From NCBI GenBank assembly GCA_050950785.1, contig JBMNIG010000026.1, positions 10,875 to 74,874 of the forward strand: a DNA stretch of 64,000 nucleotides, written 5' to 3'. The position numbers were made by a program, and so were the translations under genes. Of the stretch, positions 8,986 through 18,542 are shown in pieces (the first letter of the stretch is position 1; every line of letters begins with the position of its first letter). Under the pieces are notes generated by a model that saw nothing but the letters and a program-made list of their open reading frames with translations, was not told the DNA's origin and made no database searches. Origin of the DNA: JAAYOS01 sp050950785. GTDB taxonomy: Bacteria; Bacillota; Clostridia; Oscillospirales; JAAYOS01.

Positions 8986-9536
8986 ATGTCCTCCAAACTT
9001 TCAACAGGATAGGCCGAAATTCGACCACTTTAATTATAAACTATACTTTTAGCAAGTAGAAGGTATTAATTCTTGCAATTGGGTGGAATAATGTGGAAAC
9101 GAGGTCCCGTCTAATTGCAGAATCTGACTCAATAAATTTAGTTCTGTTAAGTCATTTACTCCAAAGTTATTACCAAGATGGCACATAAATGGGGATATAT
9201 GGAACTGCATATCAAACTATTTTGCAATTCAGAAATAAAAATATTGCATATGTACTTTTTGGCAGAAAAAAATCCACCCCTTTGGAGGTGGAACTCTTTT
9301 TGCGAAAATATTCTATACAAAAGCACATCGAAAAGTATCAATGTCCGGTATTACATTTCTTTTGTGCTTGGTAAGGCTTAAGGATATATTCATTTGCCAT
9401 TTCATAAACGAGAAAGCAAACGGTGTGTGTACTGCATCAATAGAAACCTTCAATATACGCTTCAAAGAATTGGCACAATGTAATGATAACTTGGCGACAC
9501 TCATCTATGGTATCGGTAGTTGTAAATCGCGCTGTT
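8986..9536. other. 551-nt intergenic region, no gene; one hairpin
   Basis: No reading frame here has a ribosome-binding site and family-like content. The one feature seen is a hairpin, TCCACC (9273-9278) pairing with GGTGGA (9287-9292), flanked by an A-run on the left and ACTCTTTTT on the right, so it could terminate in either direction. It lies downstream of DUF3842 on the minus strand. The rest is AT-rich. Confidence 0.5.
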
Positions 9537-9977
9537 CTATTTGCCGCTCACAATATCCTTTATTATATCAATGCACCTATCGATACTGTCTTCAAGTGAA
9601 AAAGCTCCGTCAACTGCTATCTTGATATTGCAGCGATCGAGGGGGATGAGGACTTTGACGGCACTGCTTGAGGTAATGGCGCAGGCCATAGAGGGAGTCA
9701 GCTCTCCAAGCATAGAATTTGCAGCAATAATGGCGAGGGGACCTGTTATAATGTCTGCTTTGTTTGAGTTTACGATAATAGCATTTTCGCCGGTTGCCCC
9801 TTCATCGGCTCCCTCCCGGAGCATTCTGTTGGTGGCGGATGAATTGGTACCAAGTGCACAAATGCGGACTCCGGAGCCCTTTGGAAACTCGGTCCGTAAT
9901 TTTAATACCAGGCTTCGGCCAATACCTCCACCTTGGCCATCGATGACAGCTATGGTAATTTGTTTGCTATTGTTCAT
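9537..9977 (-). CDS. DUF3842 family protein
   Basis: 146 residues beginning KQITIAVIDGQGGGIGRSLVLKL, a glycine-rich, nucleotide-binding-like N-terminus that defines DUF3842, a conserved Clostridia family of unknown biochemical role. The middle (ICALGTNSSATNRMLREGADEGATGENAI) and the GPLAIIAANSMLGELTPSMA segment also fit. ATG at 9977 follows CGGAGAAA. It starts 37 nt after the end of the ZIP transporter gene and may be co-transcribed with it. Confidence 0.8.
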   Translation of the reverse strand: MNNSKQITIAVIDGQGGGIGRSLVLKLRTEFPKGSGVRICALGTNSSATNRMLREGADEGATGENAIIVNSNKADIITGPLAIIAANSMLGELTPSMACAITSSSAVKVLIPLDRCNIKIAVDGAFSLEDSIDRCIDIIKDIVSGK

Positions 9978-10013
9978 AGATTTCTCCGTTTCAACTGTTC
10001 TTCAAAACTGCAG

Positions 10014-10784
10014 TTATAATATATCAGCTAAGGGCATAAGGACAATACCGGCAAAGACCGATATAAGTGACAGTCTTTTGTATCCATACTGACGAGAGGA
10101 AGGAATCAGCTCCTCGATTGATATATAAAGCATGATCCCTATTACGATCGCGAATATGACACCCATCATCAAGTCGTTGATAAACGGGCGGAGAAGGATG
10201 AATGCAAGCAATGCTCCAATAGGTTCAGCTACACCCGATAGAAATGTGTACTTCACTGCTTTAAGTTTGCTGCCTGTAGCGAAGTATATCGGCATGGCAA
10301 CAGATATACCTTCAGGTATGTTGTGCATGGCGATTGCTAGCATTATTGATATGCCTAGAGAGCGGTCACTGTAACCGGCCATAAAAGTAGCTATTCCTTC
10401 AGGAAAGTTGTGAAGTCCAATTGCTACCATTGAAACAAATCCGACTCTAAAGAGGTTTTTGTGTTCACGACCATCGTCTCCATGTTCTTCGTGGGGTACA
10501 AGCCTATCTAGCCCGGCGGCTACTAAGACACCAAGGCAAAGGAAGGATACCGTAAGTAAAATGCCGACTGTGTTTCCCGCAAAGGCGACAATAAATGACT
10601 TGGCCTGTGGAAACAGGTCAAGAAAAGAAACACTCAGCATTACACCAGCTGCAAAACCCAACGATGCTGTGACAAGTTTTTCGCTTTTACCTTTAGTAAA
10701 GAAGAGTAGTACAGTTCCAAGCATTGTGGAAGAACCTGCAATAACGGACAACAGAAGTGCAAACAATGCATCCTGTGTAAACAT
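10014..10784 (-). CDS. ZIP family divalent metal transporter
   Basis: A 256-residue protein with eight predicted membrane segments of the ZIP/ZupT class, which import zinc, iron or manganese. Diagnostic motifs are VAIGLHNFPEGIATF and AIAMHNIPEGISVAMPIYFA, the two His/Glu-containing transmembrane metal-site segments, and a cytoplasmic loop with HEEHGDDGREH. The open frame extends 17 codons further, but ATG at 10784 follows GGAGG at 8 nt. A consensus promoter lies at 10847-10875. Its -35 region resembles a Fur/metal-regulator site, consistent with metal control. Confidence 0.92.
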   Translation of the reverse strand: MFTQDALFALLLSVIAGSSTMLGTVLLFFTKGKSEKLVTASLGFAAGVMLSVSFLDLFPQAKSFIVAFAGNTVGILLTVSFLCLGVLVAAGLDRLVPHEEHGDDGREHKNLFRVGFVSMVAIGLHNFPEGIATFMAGYSDRSLGISIMLAIAMHNIPEGISVAMPIYFATGSKLKAVKYTFLSGVAEPIGALLAFILLRPFINDLMMGVIFAIVIGIMLYISIEELIPSSRQYGYKRLSLISVFAGIVLMPLADIL

Positions 10785-10846
10785 CAAAATAACCTCCATC
10801 CGGCTTTTCGACAAAGCATGAGCCAATACAAACAAGCTATAGCAGA

Positions 10847-10875
10847 ATTATACATTATACAAAGATAATTCTCAA
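10847..10875 (-). promoter_or_regulatory. Promoter of the ZIP gene with Fur-like overlap
   Basis: On the minus strand TTGAGA (10875-10870) is followed after exactly 17 nt by TATAAT (10852-10847). The -35 box is part of TTGAGAATTATC, which resembles half of a Fur box. Fur control is inference. Confidence 0.7.
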
Positions 10876-10971
10876 TACATATAATTTTTGCCTTTATAAC
10901 CGACATACCGACACTGACATGAATAGTATGGTAGTGAAAGCTTGCATAGCAAAATAAAGAGAAAGGACCTG

Positions 10972-11805
10972 ATGAGATTGATCAAAGAGGTCATGTCAGT
11001 TGATGATATACTCAAAAAAGTGGAGCAGGCAGGTTTCTCCTATGATCCTGCCCAGGATATTTTCTTTTCGTTAATGAATCCATGGCAGCGGAAATTTGGC
11101 TACTGTTGGCTATATGACGAATCATGTGCGCCAATCAGCTTGATTATTGACTGCGAACCTATCAGATTTCGATACGGAGGAAAAAAGTGGCTGATCCAGC
11201 TGTGGAAAGGTCAGTATGGCATGACCACCGGAGCTGAAATCGGAGTATACAATACTACAGGGCCCGATCTAAGCATTCCCGGTGTGTTCGACGGTACATT
11301 CTATCACTGTGCTGAAGACGAGGACCACTTGCAGATGTTCTATGCGCTGCGAAAGGGCAACAAAATATTGTTTACACGGGAGGGTAAGCACTGGTGGTTA
11401 ACAGGATTTGAACTTGGTGAGTTCACAGAGCCTGAAGAATTGACGCTAGAGGCTAGGATCACGTTAAAGGATACAGAGATGTGTCGTGCTTTTGTAGGGG
11501 AACTTGCACGGATGGGGTATAGGGATGACGAGGTTCGTGTGAAGAACAAGACTGTCTGGATCACTTTTTCAAGGCCATACACCGAACAACCTTCAACAAG
11601 AACAAAGCTTACAGTATCTATCAGTCAAAGCAGGAACCGTTTTTTGTGTGAAAAATATCAGGAGTTGACTTCGGGTGCCGAGACAATAGCAGAGAAGTTG
11701 AACATCCTCCAGCGTGAAAACCCTGAGCTACTTGACCTGGCTATAAATTTCGGTAAACCAAAGGCCGTATATGACAAGTACGAATTACTGAAAAAGTACT
11801 TATAG
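10972..11805 (+). CDS. DUF4474 family protein
   Basis: A 277-residue soluble protein with a DUF4474 domain: SYDPAQDIFFSLMNPWQRKFGYC near the N-terminus, EPIRFRYGGKKWLIQLWKGQYGMTTGAEIGVY (read in parts), and WWLTGFELGEF. The tryptophan-rich core is the family hallmark; function is unknown, with a lipid- or envelope-related role sometimes suspected. The open frame begins at a TTG ten codons earlier, but ATG at 10972 follows AGAAAGGA. The metallophosphoesterase gene begins about 10 nt after its stop, so the two form an operon and may act together. Confidence 0.8.
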   Translation: MRLIKEVMSVDDILKKVEQAGFSYDPAQDIFFSLMNPWQRKFGYCWLYDESCAPISLIIDCEPIRFRYGGKKWLIQLWKGQYGMTTGAEIGVYNTTGPDLSIPGVFDGTFYHCAEDEDHLQMFYALRKGNKILFTREGKHWWLTGFELGEFTEPEELTLEARITLKDTEMCRAFVGELARMGYRDDEVRVKNKTVWITFSRPYTEQPSTRTKLTVSISQSRNRFLCEKYQELTSGAETIAEKLNILQRENPELLDLAINFGKPKAVYDKYELLKKYL

Positions 11806-11815
11806 GTTGAAGGCC

Positions 11816-12715
11816 ATGTATTTCGCACTCAAGCGTATCACAAAGTCAATCGAATCGGCTTCAGAGATATTGTTCGATGACAGATCCCGAATCGTTATTA
11901 TGAGTGACTGTCACAGAGGTGATGGTGACGGTCGGGGCGACAATTTTGAGAAAAATCAGACAATCTATTATGCGGCCATCAATCACTACTACCAAGAGGG
12001 TTTTACCTATATAGAGCTGGGTGATGGAGAAGAACTATGGGAAATAGCCGAGATGCGGGAAATCCAAGAGATGTACGATCATATATATGATCTACTGGCT
12101 AAGTTTTACAACGAGGGTAGATTGGTAATGCTTTATGGCAACCATGACATTGTTAAAAGAGATCCGATATATCTCAAAGAAAACTATGAACTATATTTCC
12201 CCGGGATCCATGTCTATGAGAGTGTTAAGCTCAGGCACAGGGATACAGATGATATCATAGTATTGATCCACGGGCATCAGGCGGACTTTCTGAACAGTTC
12301 ACTTTGGAGGCTGGCACGCTTTCTGGTTCGATATCTGTGGAGAAGACTGGAGAGACTAGGCATAAAGGATCTAACAAGTGCCGCCAAAAACTACAAAGTG
12401 AGAATGAAGGTGGAAAGGACGCTTACCCGATGGGCAGGCAGGGAAAATCTAATACTTGTTGCAGGCCACACACATCGACCTGTGTTTCCCCTAAAGGAAG
12501 AGGAGTACTACTTTAATGACGGCAGTTGCGTGCATCCGAACGGTATAACAGCGATAGAAATATTCAGGGGAAGTATAGCTCTTGTAAAATGGAGTGTGAA
12601 AATTAGGCAGGACGGAACGCTTTATGTGGGCAGGGATGTCTTGGAGGGACCTGACAAGCTGGAAAATTTTTTTGAGCGCCTCCGCGTAAGAAAAAAGGAT
12701 AAGATACATAGTTGA
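11816..12715 (+). CDS. Calcineurin-like metallophosphoesterase
   Basis: A protein of about 299 residues with the metallophosphatase signature: IVIMSDCHRGDGDGRGDN for the first metal site, YIELGDGEELWE for the second, LYGNHD for the Asn/His site, IHGHQADF and VAGHTHRP for the final His pairs. The layout resembles LpxH-type UDP-diacylglucosamine hydrolases and other cytosolic phosphatases, but a Gram-positive would not use the LpxH substrate, so the substrate is unknown. ATG at 11816 follows GAAGG; a TTG at 11807 is an alternative. It is the second gene of a two-gene operon with the DUF4474 gene. Confidence 0.85.
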   Translation: MYFALKRITKSIESASEILFDDRSRIVIMSDCHRGDGDGRGDNFEKNQTIYYAAINHYYQEGFTYIELGDGEELWEIAEMREIQEMYDHIYDLLAKFYNEGRLVMLYGNHDIVKRDPIYLKENYELYFPGIHVYESVKLRHRDTDDIIVLIHGHQADFLNSSLWRLARFLVRYLWRRLERLGIKDLTSAAKNYKVRMKVERTLTRWAGRENLILVAGHTHRPVFPLKEEEYYFNDGSCVHPNGITAIEIFRGSIALVKWSVKIRQDGTLYVGRDVLEGPDKLENFFERLRVRKKDKIHS

Positions 12716-12759
12716 TAAGAATTGAATGAAATATGATAATTACTTTTGGGATTTGGAAA

Positions 12760-12801
12760 GCGGCTGTTCACCTAAATGATATATTTAGGTGTCACAGCCG
12801 C
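12760..12801. terminator. Strong hairpin between convergent genes
   Basis: GCGGCTGT-CACCTAAA pairs with TTTAGGTG-ACAGCCGC around a 7-nt loop. It lies between the metallophosphoesterase and sbcC, which face each other. There is no long T-run on either side, so termination is likely but not certain. Confidence 0.55.
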
Positions 12802-12992
12802 AAAATCGAATTATAGGTTTTCTTTTATGGAAGTCGAGAGCGCCAATTTGATAGGTTGTAGGTTTGTTTGTGACATAGACTCCTAGTAGCCCGGTTTCAG
12901 AACGAGCATTAGCATTTGTAAAGCGGAGGAATACGTCACCCTACCTATGTTCTTCACCTCAAGAATGGCATCGACTTGCATAGCGATTGCCT

Positions 12993-15900
12993 TCATGGCG
13001 TTTGAATAGTGACGGTGCTGCCGACTATGCCCTTTGTAACTACTAGCTGGCGATCAATGCGCTCTTTCAATTCGGCAACATGTGAAATCACGGCAATAAG
13101 ACAGTTGCCGGATGCCAGCGAAGTCAATGCACGGATCGCCAACTCAAGGGATTGAGGGTCAAGGGCACCGAATCCCTCATCGATGAACATCATCTCAATC
13201 TCGATGCCGCCTGCATGACTTTGTATTACATCGGACAAACCGAGTGCTAGTGCCAAGGAAGCAATAAAGCTTTCGCCGCCTGATAGTGACTTGACTGTTC
13301 TGATTTTACCTGTGTAATTGTCAAGCACATCGAGATCAAGGCCGGTTTGTGAGCGGAGATTCTCCGACTCCTCCCTGCGTATAAGCATATAGCGATTCCC
13401 CGACATGCTTCCAAGGCGTTTGTTTGATACATCAAGAATCTGGTTGAAATAATAGGCTTGAACATACTGCTCAAATGCGAGCTTTTGTTTACCTGCTAAT
13501 TCGCCGTTTGCAGTTTTAGATAGATTGCTTATTAGCAGATATTTATTCTCGTTTTCTATTCTTTTCTCATTTTCCTGGCTTATTGCACTTTCTGTACGCT
13601 TATTCGACAGATATCGGGCAGTGATAACTCTGAGTTCTTGATCGACTTGATCTTTTATCTCGCCAATCTCCTTCTTTTTATCTTCAAGCAGCTTGATGTC
13701 CTGAGGTGCAGAGCTCAAAGTCTCTTTTTCCAAACGCCTCAGTTCAGAATTGACCCTATTCCGGGCATCTCGATATAGCTGCAGCTGCTCCTTCATGAGC
13801 TTGATATCTGACTCGTTTAGCAGTGCTGCAAGATATTCCTCTTCATTTTCAAATCCACAGACAATCATGCTCTCGAAATATTCTTTATAAGCTGCAGACT
13901 CATTATTGATTGCTTCGTCATACCTTTTTTTGCTATCATCCAACAGTGCTTTTGCTGCTTTTAGTTCGTTGTTTGCGTTATTGTAGTCCTCCTCGGCTCT
14001 TTCGAGAGCGGCTTTTAAGTCAGTCAATTCTTGCTTTTTACTTAGGAGATTTTTCTCAGCTTCAGCAAGGGATCCAAAAGACAACGAGGACTTCAACGTC
14101 TGTAGACGACCTTCAATTGAGCTGAGTTTCGATGAAAGTGAGTTTTTTGTCTCATTAGCTGTGGAAATAGCACTAACCAGATCCTTTTCAGCGAGTTCGA
14201 TCTCATTTAGCCGCTCCTGATGTTTGATCCTATCTTCTAAACCAGCTCTAAGTTCCTGTTCTCGTAATCGAAGTTCATTGAGTTCAATATCACAGCTTGC
14301 AAGTCGTTTTCCAATAATATCGAGGCAGCTGTCTGTATCATCAAGATCAGGTTCATTTCCTAATACTGCTTTGCAGGTTTCTAACATATGGTTTGTGGAA
14401 GTGTTCAGTTCGGCTCTTTTCTCGCTGACATTTTGAGATTCCTTTTGCATTGCTTGAAGATATTTCTCGTGTTCTTTTTTCAACTGCTTTAGCTTGTCTT
14501 CACTGGGAGCTCCCGAAGTTATAGCAGCTTTACGAGGGTGATCGGTTGATCCACAAACAGGGCAGGGCTCGCCATCTACCAGGTCAGCCGCCATAATTCC
14601 GGCTCGTTCGCGGTTGAATGCAGTTTCGCTTTCCTCAAGTAGTTTGCTTGACAAACAAAAATCCTCTTCGGATTTTTTATATCTGTTTGTGACGATTTCA
14701 AGCTGCAATTTCAGCTGTCTTATCTTTTGGATCTCCTTTTTTAAGCTGTTTAGATCTTCTACAGTTCCGTTAAGTTTTTCGATGCTGTTGAGACATTGTA
14801 CAAGCTGTGCTTCAAAAGACTCGGTTTTCTTGAGGCTGTCAGTAAGTTCAACCTTTTCCAGTTTATATTTCTCGATAAGCGATGTATGTTTATATATAGC
14901 CTCTTCGGTGTCATTCAGCTCTTTGCCCAGGTTGTTGCGTTCCTTTTCCAAACTATCAGCATCAGAGTACAAGGGCAGTTCCTTTTCAAGCTGGTTGATA
15001 GCAGCGGACACAGCTTCGCGCAAAGGTTCTTTGCTTCGTAGTTCGCCGAGAGCCGCAAGGAAACTTTCTTGCTTCTCCTCCCGCAGCGCAATTTCCTCTT
15101 CTAGTTTAGCAATGGCATTGGACAGCTCCTCTACGGCTTTTCTTTCTCTGAGATAAAGGGATTGATGCGGAAATACGTTATAAAGCGCTTTTTCAGCATT
15201 TGAAATTTTCCTCTCCATTTCCTGCATGTCATCTTTTTGAAGGTCAAGGATTGACTTTTCCTCCCGTGCCGATTCGAGAGATTGGAAGAGCTTATTTATA
15301 TGCTCTGCATTTGTGATTTGAGCTATAATCTTAGTTGATTCAATGTCCAATTGCTTTGATTTCTCTTGGAGCTCATCCATCGAGGTTTTATCAGCTTCAT
15401 TCTGCAAATTTAAGAGGTTTAGAACATCATCCGTCTTATGGATATTTTGTTCTTTTATGACAGCTTCTATCTCTGTTGCTATGTCTATATTGTCATCGCC
15501 ACATTGGATGTTTCCGATATGCTGCAAAATTCGCTGCTTACTATCATTACATTGTTCCTTTGCATCCTTTTCAAGCTCCTTGAGTACTTTTTGGGCCACT
15601 GAAAACAGATCGGTCTGAAACAATCTTCGAAAGATTTCTGCCCGCTCCCTGCTGTCTGCGAACAGAAGTTTTCTGAATTCACCTTGTGCAATCATAGCAA
15701 TCAGCTTAAATTGGGAATATGTAATGCCAAGAATATCGGTTATGCGATTATTGACTTCGCGATAGCCTGATACAACAGAGCCATCAGGCATATGCAATGT
15801 TGCATCCGGATTTTCTGTAGTCATGCCCTTCCCTGATATTTTGGGGCGATCATACCTGGGGTTCCTCAAGACAGAGTATTGCTTGCCTCTATGTGTAAAC

Positions 15901-16145
15901 ACAAGCTCAACATAGGTTTTTGTTTGCGGGCTTGCAAAGTCACTACGAAGAGTGTCGGGTGTCCGGTCGGCTCCACTGGCCTCGCCAAAAAGGGCAAAAG
16001 CGATTGCGTCGAAAATCGTTGTTTTGCCGGCACCGGTATTACCCGAAATCAGGAAAAGTCCCCGGCCCCCAAATTGTGTGAGATCGATTTCAACTACATC
16101 CGGAAATGGACAGAATGCACTCATTGTTATTTTCAAAGGCTTCAT
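12993..16145 (-). CDS. sbcC: Exonuclease subunit SbcC (Rad50-like SMC ATPase)
   Basis: A 1050-residue SMC-type protein. The N-terminus has the Walker A site in GNTGAGKTTIFDAIAFALFG; long coiled coils flank a zinc-hook CPVCGSTDHP near residue 525; the C-terminus has the ABC signature SLSGGESFIASLALALG and Walker B in MMFIDEGFGALD. With SbcD it forms the ATP-dependent nuclease that opens DNA hairpins and processes double-strand ends. Start ATG at 16145 overlaps the sbcD stop by 4 nt, so translation is coupled. Length and motifs are intact. Confidence 0.97.
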   Translation of the reverse strand: MKPLKITMSAFCPFPDVVEIDLTQFGGRGLFLISGNTGAGKTTIFDAIAFALFGEASGADRTPDTLRSDFASPQTKTYVELVFTHRGKQYSVLRNPRYDRPKISGKGMTTENPDATLHMPDGSVVSGYREVNNRITDILGITYSQFKLIAMIAQGEFRKLLFADSRERAEIFRRLFQTDLFSVAQKVLKELEKDAKEQCNDSKQRILQHIGNIQCGDDNIDIATEIEAVIKEQNIHKTDDVLNLLNLQNEADKTSMDELQEKSKQLDIESTKIIAQITNAEHINKLFQSLESAREEKSILDLQKDDMQEMERKISNAEKALYNVFPHQSLYLRERKAVEELSNAIAKLEEEIALREEKQESFLAALGELRSKEPLREAVSAAINQLEKELPLYSDADSLEKERNNLGKELNDTEEAIYKHTSLIEKYKLEKVELTDSLKKTESFEAQLVQCLNSIEKLNGTVEDLNSLKKEIQKIRQLKLQLEIVTNRYKKSEEDFCLSSKLLEESETAFNRERAGIMAADLVDGEPCPVCGSTDHPRKAAITSGAPSEDKLKQLKKEHEKYLQAMQKESQNVSEKRAELNTSTNHMLETCKAVLGNEPDLDDTDSCLDIIGKRLASCDIELNELRLREQELRAGLEDRIKHQERLNEIELAEKDLVSAISTANETKNSLSSKLSSIEGRLQTLKSSLSFGSLAEAEKNLLSKKQELTDLKAALERAEEDYNNANNELKAAKALLDDSKKRYDEAINNESAAYKEYFESMIVCGFENEEEYLAALLNESDIKLMKEQLQLYRDARNRVNSELRRLEKETLSSAPQDIKLLEDKKKEIGEIKDQVDQELRVITARYLSNKRTESAISQENEKRIENENKYLLISNLSKTANGELAGKQKLAFEQYVQAYYFNQILDVSNKRLGSMSGNRYMLIRREESENLRSQTGLDLDVLDNYTGKIRTVKSLSGGESFIASLALALGLSDVIQSHAGGIEIEMMFIDEGFGALDPQSLELAIRALTSLASGNCLIAVISHVAELKERIDRQLVVTKGIVGSTVTIQTP

Positions 16146-17290
16146 CCCAGCAGCCCTCCCGCTTTTTCAAATACTGACTCCATCAACTGCTTTTGCTGCT
16201 CTGTGAGGTCAACATTGTTTTGAATAGTGTAAAACTCTGCAAACAACTCCATAGGACTTTTTTGCTCGACATTACCGCTTGCAGATGTTCGCGAATTGTT
16301 TTGCGTTGTTCGCATGTTTTCGAAGTCTAAGCGAAGGATATTGGGATATACCGTCCTTAATTGGCCGAGGGCATCGAATATTTCATCTTCGTCGGTCACA
16401 GTGGCATGAATGAAGTCGTTTTGACCGGATGTGTCCTTTTGCCCGGCTTTGATCAGTTCATCTAGAGGTCCTTTGATTTCGCGCATATCACGAAGCGGAA
16501 TAAGAGGTATCGTCCTTATTTGGAGATCATGCTTTTCTCCAAGCTCGATTACGGTCAAGCATTTGTGATGTAAAGACTCCGAAAAGGAGTATTTAAGAGG
16601 GGAGCCTGCGTACCTGATTTTTTCATCTTTGATGTACTGGGGTTTATGGATATGGCCTAGTGCCACATAGTCAAATGGTTCAAAAACAGAAGCATCGATA
16701 TTATCAAGTCCGCCCACCGATATACTTTCTGAGTCACTCAGTTCGGGTTGGGATGATCCGCTTGTGACAAATTGGTGTGCCACGAGAACATTTCGATTAT
16801 TCAAATCAATATCGGTGGAATCGATGACTGTTCGCACAGCATCTTCATATGTTTCTATTTCATTGTCAAAAAAGGGTCGAACCATGGCTGGTTTTAGATA
16901 CGGCATCAGGAAAATATTGACTTCGCCAAAATCATCCTTGAGTGTTTTCTTTGTAAGGTGTCCATTGAACACACTTGCTATATGTATACCGGCTTTATCA
17001 AGGATCCTGCTACCGTAATTGAGCCGCTGCGGAGAATCGTGATTGCCGCTGACCATGAAGACTGATAGGCCGCGGGAAATCAGTGACGTAATAAAATCGT
17101 CCAGAAGTTCCACCGCGTCAACTGATGGAAGGCTCTTATCGTATACATCGCCGGCAATCAATACTCCGTCGGGCTTCTCGGTGTCGGCTGCAGTAAGTAT
17201 TTGATCGATGATATGTTGCTGATCTTCAAGAAGGCTTAGTTCGCCAATGCGCCGGCCGACGTGCAAATCAGATAAGTGAAACAGCTTCAT
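16142..17290 (-). CDS. sbcD: Exonuclease subunit SbcD (Mre11-like)
   Basis: 382 residues with Mre11/SbcD phosphodiesterase motifs in order: HLSDLHVGRRIGELSL, LIAGDVYDKSLPS, VSGNHDSPQRL, VAHQFV, and YVALGHIHKPQ, which supply the two-metal site. It is the nuclease partner of SbcC, whose gene begins in its last codons. ATG at 17290 is preceded by ATCGATGGAGGTATTCAC, a clear Shine-Dalgarno. No LexA-type box was seen upstream. Confidence 0.97.
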   Translation of the reverse strand: MKLFHLSDLHVGRRIGELSLLEDQQHIIDQILTAADTEKPDGVLIAGDVYDKSLPSVDAVELLDDFITSLISRGLSVFMVSGNHDSPQRLNYGSRILDKAGIHIASVFNGHLTKKTLKDDFGEVNIFLMPYLKPAMVRPFFDNEIETYEDAVRTVIDSTDIDLNNRNVLVAHQFVTSGSSQPELSDSESISVGGLDNIDASVFEPFDYVALGHIHKPQYIKDEKIRYAGSPLKYSFSESLHHKCLTVIELGEKHDLQIRTIPLIPLRDMREIKGPLDELIKAGQKDTSGQNDFIHATVTDEDEIFDALGQLRTVYPNILRLDFENMRTTQNNSRTSASGNVEQKSPMELFAEFYTIQNNVDLTEQQKQLMESVFEKAGGLLG

Positions 17291-17684
17291 GTGAATACCT
17301 CCATCGAGTTATACAGAGTGTATATAAAATACAAAATATTATAGCTTCTGATCTTTTTTATACATATGGATACTATGTTAAATAAATTGTAACATTGTAG
17401 GAGAAGTAATTCAATTACTCCGAGGCTTTACTTACGGATAGTACAAATTTTTGTACACCAGATATGTTTCTGAGGATATAATTGAGTATTGTAGCTAACA
17501 TATAAACTGCACCGGCAGATTCCAGCAAAATGCTTTAGGAAATAAGCGAATGAAAGCGGCTACAATAGAAGTGTTGAAGTTGAAACAAGTGAGATGACAA
17601 AGTCTACAGTCTTTGGCTAATTAGCACCCCTTTTCGTCAGATTAAGAATGGATGCTAAGCGATCGTGCCATACGCAATGCACAC
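17291..17684. other. 394-nt region without recognised gene
   Basis: AT-rich between sbcD (divergent) and the tRNA terminator. It must hold the sbcDC promoter on the minus strand. I see no reading frame with a ribosome site and no clear structured element. Confidence 0.4.
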
Positions 17685-17718
17685 AAAAAAGAAGTCGACA
17701 CAATTGTCGACTTCTTTT
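17685..17718 (-). terminator. Terminator of tRNA-Arg(CCG)
   Basis: GAAGTCGACA and its complement (17691-17712) form a perfect hairpin; read on the minus strand it ends in TTCTTTTTTG. It begins 5 nt after the tRNA 3' end. Confidence 0.88.
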
Positions 17719-17722
17719 GGGT

Positions 17723-17799
17723 TGGTACGCCCGACTGGATTCGAACCAGCGACCTTCAGAGTCGGAGTCTGACACTCTATCCAACTGAGCTACGGGCGC
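17723..17799 (-). tRNA. tRNA-Arg (anticodon CCG)
   Basis: A 77-nt cloverleaf on the minus strand. Acceptor GCGCCCG pairs with CGGGCGT (one G-T), the D arm is GCTC-AGTTGGATA-GAGT, the anticodon arm TCAGA-CTCCGAC-TCTGA places CCG at the anticodon, and the T arm is GCTGG-TTCGAAT-CCAGT. The CCA end is encoded. It reads the CGG codon. Confidence 0.96.
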
Positions 17800-17880
17800 T
17801 TATTATTAGACGCAAAGTTTATTATAACAGAAAGTTGCTGGTTTTGTAAATATCCGTTATACTAATTTTATTGGCAGATA

Positions 17881-18399
17881 TTAGCGTGGTTGATTTGCTT
17901 TGCGTGCCTTCTCGAACAGGTGCTCCCCAATGTGGCAGTATCCACCCGGGTTTTTGTCAAGATATTTCTGATGATATTCCTCAGCCGGGCTGAAGTTTTC
18001 AAGTGGTTTGACTTCAATGGCAATGGGAGCTGTATACTTCTTAGCCAGTTCAGCAATCGATTTTTCAATTATTGGTCTGTCCTGTTCGTTTACATAATAA
18101 ATACCGGTACGGTATTGAGGGCCGGTATCGCCACCCTGACGATTTACCGATGTGGGGTCTATTGCCTGATAGTATATATTCAGTAGAAATTCGAGGTCAA
18201 TAACTTCCTTATCATATTCTATTTTCACAGTTTCTGCGTGTCCTGTGTTGGAGGTACATACCTCCTCATAAGTCGGATTGAGTTTGTTACCGTTTGCGTA
18301 TCCGACCTCTGTTGAGATGACGCCCCTAATTGAGCCCAGGTACTTCTCCATTCCCCAGAAGCAGCCGCCGGCTAGATATATTTCAGAATATTCGCTCAT
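17881..18399 (-). CDS. msrA: Peptide-methionine (S)-S-oxide reductase MsrA
   Basis: 172 residues with the catalytic GGCFWGMEKYL (nucleophile Cys13), GYANG, and TGHAETVKIEYD, all MsrA hallmarks. It reduces methionine-S-sulfoxide in oxidised proteins using thioredoxin. The distal segment GPQYRTGIYY and PAEEYHQKYLDKNP are also conserved. ATG at 18399 follows GGGAGGAAA. Single gene, transcribed toward the tRNA-Arg gene; there is no MsrB domain fused. Confidence 0.97.
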   Translation of the reverse strand: MSEYSEIYLAGGCFWGMEKYLGSIRGVISTEVGYANGNKLNPTYEEVCTSNTGHAETVKIEYDKEVIDLEFLLNIYYQAIDPTSVNRQGGDTGPQYRTGIYYVNEQDRPIIEKSIAELAKKYTAPIAIEVKPLENFSPAEEYHQKYLDKNPGGYCHIGEHLFEKARKANQPR

Positions 18400-18542
18400 G
18401 GAACTTTCCTCCCGATTTGTTTGTCTAATTTTATCACAAGCATATGCTCACATCAACAGTAAGTATTTATATGCTATTGAGATGCTGTCAAGAAAAAATG
18501 GTTACAATATACCTTGATAATATTAGTAAAGTGGTGCATTAT

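Noticed and set aside
14614..15156. 180-codon serine-rich plus-strand frame opposite sbcC
   Set aside because: Low-complexity antisense of coiled-coil codons; no start site.
17652..17849. Short frame containing GTPDWIRTSDLQSRS-type peptide
   Set aside because: This is the well-known spurious translation of a tRNA gene (tRNA-Arg at 17723-17799).
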